From a bacterium (GTDB taxonomy: Bacteria > Acidobacteriota > Polarisedimenticolia > Polarisedimenticolales > Polarisedimenticolaceae): a stretch of 44,981 bases of DNA. The position numbers were made by a program, and so were the translations under genes. Within the stretch, counting starts at the first letter, position 1; each line of letters begins with the position of its first letter. The DNA lies in assembly GCA_024226515.1 (NCBI GenBank), contig JAAELQ010000302.1:1-44981 (forward strand). Reading direction: 5' to 3'. Below are positions 32,942 through 40,507 of this stretch, piece after piece. The notes under the pieces were generated by a model that did not search any database, was not told the origin of the DNA, and saw only the letters and a program-made list of their open reading frames with translations.

Positions 32942-34894
32942 TTACTCGCGGAGGCCCAGCGATCGTCGCACGTGGTTCTCGAGTCCGCCGGCTGCGATCA
33001 GCCGCTGCGCCATCCTCTCCAGCGCGGGGAAACGAAACGTCTCTCCGCGAAAAGCAATCGTACCCGAAGCGAAGTCGACCTCGACCGTGTCCCCGGGAAT
33101 CAGCGTCTTCTCGCCGGCCTCGATCCCCGCGGAGAGCAACTCGCGCACGCGCGCGACAAGCTCCGGGCACTCGATGCAAGGGAAGCCGTTGTTGTACGCG
33201 TTGCGCAGGTAGGTTCGCCCGTAGCTGCCGGCGACGACCATCGCGATGCCCCTGGCCTGCAGCGCGGTCACGGCTTGCTCGCGACTCGATCCGCTGCCGA
33301 AGTTCCGGCCGCCGATCACGATGTCGCCGGTCGCGGTGCGCGCGGCGAACTGCGGATCGTAGTTCTCGAACACGACGTCGGCCATCTTCTCGGGCGTCAT
33401 GTCGTCGCGATACGTGAACTCCTTGCCGTACATGCCGTCCGTATCGAGGCTGTCGCGCGGCAGCAGCACCAGGCGTCCCGCGAGTCTCTCCGGGAACCCG
33501 GGCAGGATGCCGACCGGCGCGCGCTCGATCGGCGCGTGAGTGAACGTCTCGAATGTCGGCGCGAGTCGCCTCGATTCGCTCGGCGCCGGCCCGCAGATCC
33601 GCCCCGCGACAGCCGAGGCCGCGACAACGGCCGGACCGGCGAGATAGCAGCGCGCGTCGCGCGAGCCCATCCGGCCCTTGAAGTTGCGGTTGGTCGCCGA
33701 GATGCCGACCTCGCCGGCCTCGAGCAGTCCGGCGCCCAGCCCGATGCAGGGGCCGCAGCCCGGAGGCAGCGCGCGCGCACCCGCGTCGAGCAACGCCTGC
33801 CAGGCCCCCGTGCGTTCGCTGTTCCGTTGCACCTCGCGACTTGCGGCGGCGACGTACAGCTCGACCCCGTCGGCGATCTTGCGGCCCCGTAGAACCGCCG
33901 CGGCCGCCGCGAGATCTTCGAGCCGCGAGTTGACGCACGAGACCAGGTACGCCTTGTGGATCCTCACGTCCTGCGTCACGAGCTCCGCCAGGGGAGTCGT
34001 CGTCTCGACCGAGTCGGGGCCGGAGACGTGCGGCGTCACCCGCGACAGGTCGAGCGTGATGCGTCCGGCGTATGCGGCGTCGTCGTCCGCCGCGACGGGC
34101 TCCGCGCGCCAGCGTTCGACGTCCTCGGCCGTCACGCGTTGCGCCCCGCTCCGCGTCGCTCGACCGCGGCGTTGCTCGACGAAGGCCAGCGTCGTTTCGT
34201 CGATCGGAAACCAGCCGCAGAGCGCGCCCCACTCCGTCGTCATGTTGGCGATCGTGAGGCGGGCGTCGAGGCTCAGCCCGGCCGCGCCGGACCCGCCGAA
34301 CTCGACGGCCGCGTTGAGGACCTCGCCCTGGTCGTACAGGCCGCACAGGGCGAGGATCACGTCCTTGCCGGTGGCGCCGTCCCGCAGTTCGCCGTGGAGT
34401 TCGACAAGCACGGTGCGCGGGACTTGCCACCAGAACGCGCCGCAGGCCCAGATCGCTGCTGCGTCGCTGCGCACGACCGGCGTGCCGAGCGCGCCCATTC
34501 CGCCGTACATGTTGGCGTGCGAGTCGGAGGCGACGACGAACGCGCCCGGGACGACGTACTGCCGCTCGATCATCACCTGGTGGCCGACGCCCGTTCCCGC
34601 GGGATGGAAGTCGATGCCGTGCCGCTTCGCGAAGGCCTCGATCGCCGCGTACTTGGCGAGGTTCGCCGCCGAGCGGTTCTGGATGTCGTGGTCGAGGACG
34701 AATACGGGCTGCGCCGGGTCCCGCACCCGCGGGGCCCCGATCGCCGCGAACTTCTCGATCGCCGGGGCCGTGTTGTCGTGCGTCATCACGTGGCGCGGTC
34801 GGACGTACAGGAAGTCCCCGGCGCGCAACTGCCGATCGCGTGGTCCCCGTGCCATGTGTGACTGGGCGATCTTCTCGACGACGGTCTGTCCCAC
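32942..34894 (-). CDS. Single-chain homoaconitase-like hydro-lyase (fungal Lys4 type)
   Basis: This 650-residue protein starts at GTG with GGAGG upstream. Large- and small-subunit parts are fused in one chain. The large part has GDFLYVRPRHVMTHDNT, VFVLDHDIQN, GIDFHPAGTGVGHQVM, ASDSHANMYGGMGALGTPVVRSDAAAIWA and IANMTTEWGALCGWFPID; Fe-S ligands are Cys in LVSCVNSRLEDL and the pair in GCGPCIGL. The small part has GRNFGSGSSREQAVTALQARGI and TYLRNAYNNGFPCIECPEL. These blocks resemble fungal mitochondrial homoaconitase more than bacterial two-subunit LeuCD or AcnA. Probable reaction: homocitrate to homoisocitrate, or a related chain-elongation substrate. No homocitrate synthase is in the window. 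Confidence 0.82.
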   Translation of the reverse strand: MGQTVVEKIAQSHMARGPRDRQLRAGDFLYVRPRHVMTHDNTAPAIEKFAAIGAPRVRDPAQPVFVLDHDIQNRSAANLAKYAAIEAFAKRHGIDFHPAGTGVGHQVMIERQYVVPGAFVVASDSHANMYGGMGALGTPVVRSDAAAIWACGAFWWQVPRTVLVELHGELRDGATGKDVILALCGLYDQGEVLNAAVEFGGSGAAGLSLDARLTIANMTTEWGALCGWFPIDETTLAFVEQRRGRATRSGAQRVTAEDVERWRAEPVAADDDAAYAGRITLDLSRVTPHVSGPDSVETTTPLAELVTQDVRIHKAYLVSCVNSRLEDLAAAAAVLRGRKIADGVELYVAAASREVQRNSERTGAWQALLDAGARALPPGCGPCIGLGAGLLEAGEVGISATNRNFKGRMGSRDARCYLAGPAVVAASAVAGRICGPAPSESRRLAPTFETFTHAPIERAPVGILPGFPERLAGRLVLLPRDSLDTDGMYGKEFTYRDDMTPEKMADVVFENYDPQFAARTATGDIVIGGRNFGSGSSREQAVTALQARGIAMVVAGSYGRTYLRNAYNNGFPCIECPELVARVRELLSAGIEAGEKTLIPGDTVEVDFASGTIAFRGETFRFPALERMAQRLIAAGGLENHVRRSLGLRE

Positions 34895-34909
34895 GAGGCC
34901 CGCCTCCGT

Positions 34910-36625
34910 TCAGCCTTGCACCGGCCTTCCGCGCGTGCGCAGGACGAGGTACAGGCAGAGCGCAGCCACCAACTGGCACAGCAGGGGCGGGATGCCGAAG
35001 CCCGCCGGCAGGTAGCCCAGGACGATGGCGACGACCGCGACCGTCAGGGCATACGGAAGCTGCGTGCGGACGTGGTCGATGTGGTCGCAGCCCGAGGCCA
35101 TCGACGACATCACCGTGGTGTCGGAGATCGGGCTGCAGTGGTCGCCGAAGATGGCGCCGGCCAGCACGGCCGACACGGACGCCAGCAGGATGCCGTGCGC
35201 GGCCCCGGCGCCGAGGCCGGCCGCCTCGGCGGTCGCCTGCGCCAGCGGCAGCGAGAGCGGGAACAGGATCGCCATCGTGGCCCAGGAGGTCCCCGTGGCG
35301 AACGCCGTCAGCGCCGCGGTCAGAAACACCAGCGTGGGAAGCAGACGCGGGTCGAGCCCGTCTGCCAGCGTCGCCTTGAGAAAACCGCTGGTCTGCGCGT
35401 CCTCGCAGACGCTGCCGATGCCCCACGCCAGGACCAGGACGACGATCGCGGGGGCCATGCTCTTGATCCCGCCCAGCCAGGCGTCGAAGCCCTGCGCCGC
35501 GGTCAGGATGCGCTGCCCGAGGGCCAGCAGCAGGGCGACGAGGCAGCCCGCCGACGAGGCGTACAGCAGCGCCTTGTAGGAATCTCCCGCGCTGAAGACG
35601 CCGCCGATGCCGCGGATTCCAAGCTCCAGGAATCCCGCCTCGCCCAGCGGGTCACCGTCGGCGATCAGCGATTGCCGGCCGCCGATCCACAGCGCGAGGA
35701 AGGTCACCAGCAGGACGATCGCCACGGGGATCGCCGCGTTGAACCAGCGCCGCGGCTTGCCCGCCGGCGGCCGCAGCGAGTCGCTGTCGAAGTCCGTCAG
35801 CGGCGCGGCCCCCTGGGCCAACAGCCGCCCCTCGCGGGCCCGGCGCTCGGCGGCGAGCATCGGTCCGAAGTCGCGCCCGCTCGAGGCGATGAACATCCCG
35901 AAGACGAGGGCGAGCACGGGGTAGAAGCTGTAGGGCAGAGACTGCAAGAAGATGCTGTAGGGATCGTGTTCCGATCCCATCCGCTCGAGCTCCGCCCCGA
36001 TCAGCGAGACCTCGTAGCCGATCCAGGTCGAGATGATGCCGATGCTGGCGACCGGCGCCGCCGTAGAGTCCACGATGTAGGCCAGCTTCTCGCGCGACAC
36101 GCGCAGTCGGTCGGTCACCGGGCGCATGGTGTTGCCCACGATCAACGTGTTCGCGTAGTCGTCGAAGAAGATCAGCAACCCCAGCGCCCACGTCACGAGC
36201 TGCCCGCGACGGGAGTCGGTCGCGTACGGGGTCAGCGCGTCGACGAGCCCCGACGTTCCGCCCGCGCGCGAGATCACGCCGACCATGCCCCCGAGCAGGA
36301 GCGAGAACAGCACGATCGTGAACCGGTCGGAGTCGCTCAGCGTGCCCACGATGTACTGGTCGAGCGTGCGCAGCAGACCGACGAAGGGTCCGCCGTGGAC
36401 GATCCAGGCCCCGCTCCAGATCCCGACGAGCAGTGCGGGCACGACCTGGCGGAAGATCAGCGCCAGCAGGATCGCCAGCAACGGAGGCAGCAGAGTCCAC
36501 CAGCCGGGGCCGGACACGTCCGCGCCGCCACCGGTCGCTTCCTGGCCGTACGCCTCCGGAGCGGCGACGAGCAAGATGCCGAACAGGCACACGACTCCGG
36601 CGGCTTGCCACAGTTTGCGGTTCAA
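34910..36625 (-). CDS. NhaC-type antiporter/transporter
   Basis: This 571-residue protein starts at TTG (36625) with GCGGAG upstream. A signal-like first helix (VVCLFGILLVAAPEAYG) is followed by about twelve membrane segments. LGLLIFFDDYANTLIVGNTMRPVTDRLRVSREKLAYIVDSTAAPVASIGIISTWIGYE and ATGTSWATMAILFPL plus IFGDHCSPISDTTVMSSMASGCDHIDHVRTQLPYAL are diagnostic of the NhaC family. The annotated role is Na/H exchange, but relatives transport amino acids such as lysine. It is first in an operon with the homoaconitase-like and dehydrogenase genes (16-nt gap), so transport of lysine or an organic acid is possible (inference). Confidence 0.88.
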   Translation of the reverse strand: MNRKLWQAAGVVCLFGILLVAAPEAYGQEATGGGADVSGPGWWTLLPPLLAILLALIFRQVVPALLVGIWSGAWIVHGGPFVGLLRTLDQYIVGTLSDSDRFTIVLFSLLLGGMVGVISRAGGTSGLVDALTPYATDSRRGQLVTWALGLLIFFDDYANTLIVGNTMRPVTDRLRVSREKLAYIVDSTAAPVASIGIISTWIGYEVSLIGAELERMGSEHDPYSIFLQSLPYSFYPVLALVFGMFIASSGRDFGPMLAAERRAREGRLLAQGAAPLTDFDSDSLRPPAGKPRRWFNAAIPVAIVLLVTFLALWIGGRQSLIADGDPLGEAGFLELGIRGIGGVFSAGDSYKALLYASSAGCLVALLLALGQRILTAAQGFDAWLGGIKSMAPAIVVLVLAWGIGSVCEDAQTSGFLKATLADGLDPRLLPTLVFLTAALTAFATGTSWATMAILFPLSLPLAQATAEAAGLGAGAAHGILLASVSAVLAGAIFGDHCSPISDTTVMSSMASGCDHIDHVRTQLPYALTVAVVAIVLGYLPAGFGIPPLLCQLVAALCLYLVLRTRGRPVQG

Positions 36626-36698
36626 TCTGAAACTCCGCGCGCCCGCATGAGGCCGGTCATGCTAACACGGGGCCCCGTTCGTACTCGGCGGTGCGCGA

Positions 36699-36726
36699 TT
36701 GACGCACGCTCGATCCGCAGTATCCT
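36699..36726 (+). promoter_or_regulatory. Promoter of the O-antigen-ligase/TPR gene, nearly leaderless
   Basis: TTGACG (36699-36704), a 16-nt spacer and TATCCT (36721-36726) precede the GTG start by only 9 nt, so the transcript would start 1-3 nt before the codon. There is no Shine-Dalgarno. The 110-nt gap 36626-36735 also serves the divergent nhaC-type operon; no clear promoter for that one was found. Confidence 0.5.
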
Positions 36727-36735
36727 GACCCCGGC

Positions 36736-39498
36736 GTGACGCACGGTTCCCGCAGCTCCCGACTGGCGCTCGAAGACGGCCTGTTGCTGGCGGCCGTCTG
36801 CTTCCTGCCGTGGGTCTTCGGCGGAGCGGACCAGTGGGCCTACCGACTGGCCTCCTCGCTGGTCTGGTCCGGGATCGCCGTCACCGCCTGGAAGCACGGT
36901 TGGCGCTACCTTCGACCCGAGCGTGGCGCGCTCGCCTGGTTCGTTCCCGCGGTCCTGCTCGCCGTCTGGGCGGCGATCCAGACGGTCCCGATGCCGCCGT
37001 CGGTCGTGGCGGCACTCAGTCCCGAGGCCGATCGCATCTACCGGCAGAGCCTGAACGGCTACCCGGGACCGGTTCCGCCCGATCGCATCGCCCAGCTCGA
37101 GGCCGAGGCCCTCGAACGCGTTCCCGAGGCCGCGGATTCGGGGCTGCCCGAGATCCTGCCCCCCGAGAACCTGGCGCCGTTTCCGGCCTCCGGGCCCGGC
37201 TGGCGCTCGCTGTCGGTCTCGCCCTCGAACACCCTCGAGAGACTCTTCTGGTATGTGACGCTGCTGGGCGCGTTTCTGCTGGCGCGACGCAGGATGTCCG
37301 ACGACGGCCGGATGCGCAGCTACCGGATGGTGTTGTTCGCGCTCTTCGCCGCGTTGCCGTTGTTCGGCCTGCTGCAATCCTTGACGTGGAACGGCCGGAT
37401 GTACTGGACCTGGCGCGTCACCTCCAAGGCCAGTCCGTTCGGCCCGTATGTCAACCCGAATCACTTCGCCGGAGCGATGGAGCTCGCGGTTCCCTGGCTG
37501 GTGGCGTACGCGTGGATCCTGAGCCGCCGCGACGGCTGGCGGCGGCCGACCCCGCGCCTGCTGGCCGTCCTGGCCGCGGTTCTGATCTGCCTGGCGGGAG
37601 TCGTGGTGGGCGCCAGTCGTCTGGGGTCGGTGCTCGTATTCGGCAGCGCCGTGGCCGTCGCGCTGCTGGCGGCACGCACCCTCCGCGCCCGCCTGGCGGT
37701 CGCCGGTTCCGCCGTCGCCCTGGGTGCCGTGGCCGCGGTGGTGCTGGCCAACACCAACCTGGGCGAGCGGTTCCAGAGCCTGTTCGTCTATGCGCAGGGG
37801 ATGCGGGTCGATCCGACCCGACTGGCCGTCTGGACCGGCGCGCGAGGGATTCTCAACGATTTCTGGCTGACGGGCTCCGGAATCGGCACGTTCCAGCACG
37901 TATTTCCGCGCTATATCCCGGCGGGGGCCAACCAGAAGTGGGTCACCGCGCACAACGATTACCTCGAAGTGTGCCTGGACGGCGGCGTGATCGCGGGGGT
38001 GCTGCTCCTGGCGCTGATCCTGGCGTTCTGGGTCGCCGCGCTGCGGCGGCTGCGCGGGATGGACTCGCTGCATCGCCTGGGCCGCTGCGGGATCCTGATC
38101 GGCCTCGCCGCACTGAGCGTGCACGCCCTGGCCGAGTTCAACCACCAGATGCACGCCAACGCTCTGCTGTACGTCATGCTCGCCGCCGCCGCGGTCCCGG
38201 CCGTGAACTCGCGCCGGGCACGACACCGGGGGCGCGGAGTCCGGATCGCCGGCCACGCCGTCGCGCTGGCCGTGGTGGCCCTGTTCGCCTATCGCGGCGT
38301 CGAGGGCTCGATCGCCGGCCTGGCCAAGGCTCGGGCGGGGGAGTTCGAGCACCTGGACCAGTTTGAGAACGCGGCGACGCAGCTCGAGAGGGCCGCGGTC
38401 GGGGCGGATGCGTTTCGGGTGCTGCGCCGCCTGGCCAACCTGAGGATCGAGATCTGGGCCGAGCAGGTCGACGGCGTCGGGGCCGGCCGGGCGGACACGG
38501 AGCTTCTGGAACGGGCCAGACTGGAACTGATCCGTTGCATCGACCTCGCGCCGTCCTCCGGGCAGCCGTGGACCTCGCTCAGCCGTGTCTACGACCGGTG
38601 GGAGCAGCACATCGAGTCGAAGGTGTCCCGTGACGACGCCCTGGCCGGCTGGGATCGGCTGGGCTACAACGGTCGTGTCGCGATCGGGATGGTGCGCCGG
38701 GCCATCGGTTATGCCCCGAACTGGTACTCGTACTACGATCGGCTGGCGCTGACGCTGATGTTCTACGAAATCGACGATGTCGCGTTGCTCGCCGTGGCCG
38801 ATTCGGCGCGGGTGCTGCCGCTGTTCCACGAGCACCGGTACGACGAGATCAAGGACATTCCGATCGAGCTCGTGGACGCGTTCATCCAGGGATCCGAGTC
38901 GGTGTTGGGCCAGGTTCCGCTGGTTCCACTCGTCAACCACCACATGGACCTGTCGCGATTGCACCGTCGGCGCGGGTTCTACGATCTGGCCGCGCAGGAC
39001 CTCGAGCGCGCGATGGCGCTCCCCGGGGACAAGCTGATGAGCGCTCAGCTCCACTTCCTGATGGGACTCGTGCGTCTGGACCAGGGTCGTTTCGGCGATG
39101 CCCGCGACGAGCTGGCGCTCAGCATCGATCACCCCGTCTTCCGGGCCCAGACGCATGAGGTTCTGGCCCGCGTCGCCGAACGATCCGGCGACCTCGAGCA
39201 GGCCTACGAGCTTCTCTCCGAGTCCCGGGTCGTGGATCCGTCGAACCTGAGCTACTCCCTACGCTTTGCCGAGGTGGCCCTCAGGCTCGAGCGTCACCCG
39301 CAGGCCATCGAGTCCCTGCGCTGGGCGGTGATGAAGCACCCCGGCGCCACCCAGGCGCACATCAGGCTCGTCGAGGCCTATCACGGGGCGGGGGAGTCCA
39401 CGCGGGCTCGCGCGGCGCTGGAGCGGCTCGAGCGGCTGGGTGCGCCGGAGCATATCCTCGAGCGGCTGCGTGGTCTGGTGGAGCCCGGGGCCGAGTAG
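36736..39498 (+). CDS. O-antigen ligase/polymerase-like protein with C-terminal TPR repeats
   Basis: This 920-residue protein starts at GTG. The first half has about twelve membrane helices and a Wzy/WaaL core: ASPFGPYVNPNHFAGAMELAVPW, ASRLGSVLVFG, and a periplasmic loop with FWLTGSGIGTFQHVFPRYI and AHNDYLEVCLDGGVIAGVLLLALI (conserved His-Asn-Asp). A substrate loop of about 80 residues follows helix 3. Residues about 500-915 are tetratricopeptide-like helix pairs (LHFLMGLVRLDQGRFGDARDELALSI, QTHEVLARVAERSGDLEQAYELLSESR, YSLRFAEVALRLERHPQAIESLRWAV). Likely glycan polymerisation or ligation at the periplasmic face; the TPR part probably docks partners. Confidence 0.85.
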   Translation: MTHGSRSSRLALEDGLLLAAVCFLPWVFGGADQWAYRLASSLVWSGIAVTAWKHGWRYLRPERGALAWFVPAVLLAVWAAIQTVPMPPSVVAALSPEADRIYRQSLNGYPGPVPPDRIAQLEAEALERVPEAADSGLPEILPPENLAPFPASGPGWRSLSVSPSNTLERLFWYVTLLGAFLLARRRMSDDGRMRSYRMVLFALFAALPLFGLLQSLTWNGRMYWTWRVTSKASPFGPYVNPNHFAGAMELAVPWLVAYAWILSRRDGWRRPTPRLLAVLAAVLICLAGVVVGASRLGSVLVFGSAVAVALLAARTLRARLAVAGSAVALGAVAAVVLANTNLGERFQSLFVYAQGMRVDPTRLAVWTGARGILNDFWLTGSGIGTFQHVFPRYIPAGANQKWVTAHNDYLEVCLDGGVIAGVLLLALILAFWVAALRRLRGMDSLHRLGRCGILIGLAALSVHALAEFNHQMHANALLYVMLAAAAVPAVNSRRARHRGRGVRIAGHAVALAVVALFAYRGVEGSIAGLAKARAGEFEHLDQFENAATQLERAAVGADAFRVLRRLANLRIEIWAEQVDGVGAGRADTELLERARLELIRCIDLAPSSGQPWTSLSRVYDRWEQHIESKVSRDDALAGWDRLGYNGRVAIGMVRRAIGYAPNWYSYYDRLALTLMFYEIDDVALLAVADSARVLPLFHEHRYDEIKDIPIELVDAFIQGSESVLGQVPLVPLVNHHMDLSRLHRRRGFYDLAAQDLERAMALPGDKLMSAQLHFLMGLVRLDQGRFGDARDELALSIDHPVFRAQTHEVLARVAERSGDLEQAYELLSESRVVDPSNLSYSLRFAEVALRLERHPQAIESLRWAVMKHPGATQAHIRLVEAYHGAGESTRARAALERLERLGAPEHILERLRGLVEPGAE

Positions 39499-39500
39499 AG

Positions 39501-39526
39501 CCCCCGGGGGCAGTAGCCCCCGGGGA
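39501..39526 (+). other. GC-rich hairpin after the TPR gene
   Basis: CCCCCGGGGG and CCCCCGGGG flank a short loop directly after the stop codon. There is no U-tract; it may stabilise the 3' end or be an early part of the terminator region. Confidence 0.3.
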
Positions 39527-39562
39527 TCCCGCGAAGAACGGCCGCGGAAGGGCGGGCACCAG

Positions 39563-39597
39563 ACAAAAAAAACGGGCCGTGAGGCCCGTTCTTTTCA
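39563..39597. terminator. Bidirectional intrinsic terminator
   Basis: AACGGGCC (39571-39578) and GGCCCGTT (39583-39590) pair around GTGA. On the plus strand CTTTTC follows; on the minus strand a run of eight T follows. It sits between the convergent TPR gene and the small acidic-protein gene and should end both transcripts. Confidence 0.8.
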
Positions 39598-39607
39598 GGG
39601 GGGAGGA

Positions 39608-39648
39608 GGGTCCCTGCCGGGACCCCCCTCACTCCTAATCGATTAGGA
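39608..39648 (-). other. Hairpin plus 16-bp perfect palindrome downstream of the acidic-protein gene
   Basis: GGGTCCC (39608-39614) and GGGACCC (39619-39625) pair around TGCC. TCCTAATCGATTAGGA (39633-39648) is a perfect 16-bp palindrome 11 nt beyond the stop codon. Together with the terminator they make three stacked symmetric elements at the 3' end of one short gene. Confidence 0.45.
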
Positions 39649-39659
39649 CAGACACGAGA

Positions 39660-40109
39660 TCAGTACGGACTGGCCTCGTCATCGTCGGTGTCAGAGTCGC
39701 GATCGGAGCTATCGTCCGACTGGTCGTCTCCACCCTCGTCGTTTCCGTTCTCGTCGTCACCACCACCGGAACCACTACCGCACCACCAGCCCCAGCTCGG
39801 GCACCAGCGACGCTCTTCCAGCGTGGCGGCATTGCGCGACTGACCGCGCGAATCCAAACGCGCACCGCGGTTGGCGGTGGCGGCGGCCGGAGCCTCGTTG
39901 CGATCGGCCGTCGTGACGGCGCGGTCGAACAGGTTGTCCGCACGGCGGAGAATGCGATCGCTGCTGTCTTCGGCGCGATCCTGCGCAGCAGCGTTTACAT
40001 CCTGGGCCGCGCGATCGTTGACGTCAGTCGCCTGCGCGAACGCGGGACCAGCCACGAGCAGCAGCGCGGCCACCGCGAGAATAACAGCGATCTTCACCGA
40101 AAACCTCAT
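39660..40109 (-). CDS. Small secreted acidic protein with CPSWGWWC motif
   Basis: ATG at 40109 (MRFSVKIAVILAV, 149 residues) has GGAGGAA upstream. The signal peptide is residues 1-26 (cleavage after AFA). The next 70 residues are helical, charged and Ala/Asp/Arg-rich. Then comes an aromatic pair of Cys (CPSWGWWCGSGSGGG), and the last about 38 residues are almost only Asp, Glu, Ser, Gly and Asn (DDENGNDEGGDD, DSDTDDDEASPY). No family recognised. The acidic tail may bind Ca or other cations extracellularly. Its codon usage and GC resemble the neighbours. Divergent from the large FG-GAP gene, with a long shared control region. Confidence 0.7.
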   Translation of the reverse strand: MRFSVKIAVILAVAALLLVAGPAFAQATDVNDRAAQDVNAAAQDRAEDSSDRILRRADNLFDRAVTTADRNEAPAAATANRGARLDSRGQSRNAATLEERRWCPSWGWWCGSGSGGGDDENGNDEGGDDQSDDSSDRDSDTDDDEASPY

Positions 40110-40169
40110 ATTGTTCCTCCCCCCGGCTTTATCGAATTCCGACAAAGTCCAAATGGCGTAACCTTCTAC

Positions 40170-40199
40170 AGAATAACCCTTTTACGTTTCGACGCTCAA
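40170..40199 (-). promoter_or_regulatory. Candidate promoter of the small acidic protein gene
   Basis: On the minus strand TTGAGC (40199-40194), an 18-nt spacer and TATTCT (40175-40170) each match four of six. The start would be about 55 nt before the ATG. Plausible but not strong. Confidence 0.3.
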
Positions 40200-40289
40200 T
40201 CGATCCAGAATTCGGGCACCGGGACTCTCCGGAACTCACAGAATCCTGAAATCCGTTGAAATATACAGCGGATCGCCTGAGAGTCAATC

Positions 40290-40310
40290 ACCAATTCCGC
40301 ACGAATTGGT
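40290..40310. promoter_or_regulatory. Perfect inverted repeat in the divergent control region
   Basis: ACCAATTC and GAATTGGT (8-bp arms) surround CGCAC. It lies between the promoters of the divergent small acidic protein and the large FG-GAP protein, in a stretch (40110-40507) with no gene. It has the size and symmetry of an operator for a dimeric regulator; the regulator is unknown. Confidence 0.45.
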
Positions 40311-40380
40311 CCCCGAAGGGAGGGGGCCCCGGGGACTGGCCTTCGAGCCTGCGCCGGCTTAGATTTCTCATCGCTTTAGG

Positions 40381-40409
40381 TTGACGCTCCGGGTCCGCTT
40401 AAGTATGTG
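40381..40409 (+). promoter_or_regulatory. Candidate promoter of the FG-GAP protein gene
   Basis: TTGACG (40381-40386), a 17-nt spacer and TATGTG (40404-40409). The -35 is good and the -10 weak. It implies a leader of about 90 nt that contains a structured GC-rich element. Confidence 0.4.
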
Positions 40410-40418
40410 TTCGGCTGA

Positions 40419-40475
40419 GGTTCGGGGTCTGCCCGGGGGGGCTGAAAAGCCCCATGACCACGGGGGTGGGCAACC
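40419..40475 (+). ncRNA. Candidate structured 5' leader with GAAA tetraloop
   Basis: GGGGCT-GAAA-AGCCCC (40438-40453) is a perfect GNRA-capped hairpin. CCAC/GTGG (40458-40461, 40466-40469) can form a second small hairpin. GGTT with GCCC on the left can pair with GGGCAACC (40468-40475), closing the element, in competition with the second hairpin. It does not match a riboswitch class I know. Possible leader regulator; inference. Confidence 0.35.
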
Positions 40476-40507
40476 CTTCTAAAATGATCGCGCTACCTGA
40501 GGTTCGC

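Noticed and set aside
34910..36735. Lysine riboswitch before the NhaC-type gene
   Set aside because: The 110-nt intergenic space is too short and shows none of the conserved lysine-riboswitch stems.
40419..40475. Known riboswitch (c-di-GMP-I, SAH, fluoride, mini-ykkC)
   Set aside because: The conserved core sequences of these classes are not present; only a generic structured leader is supported.
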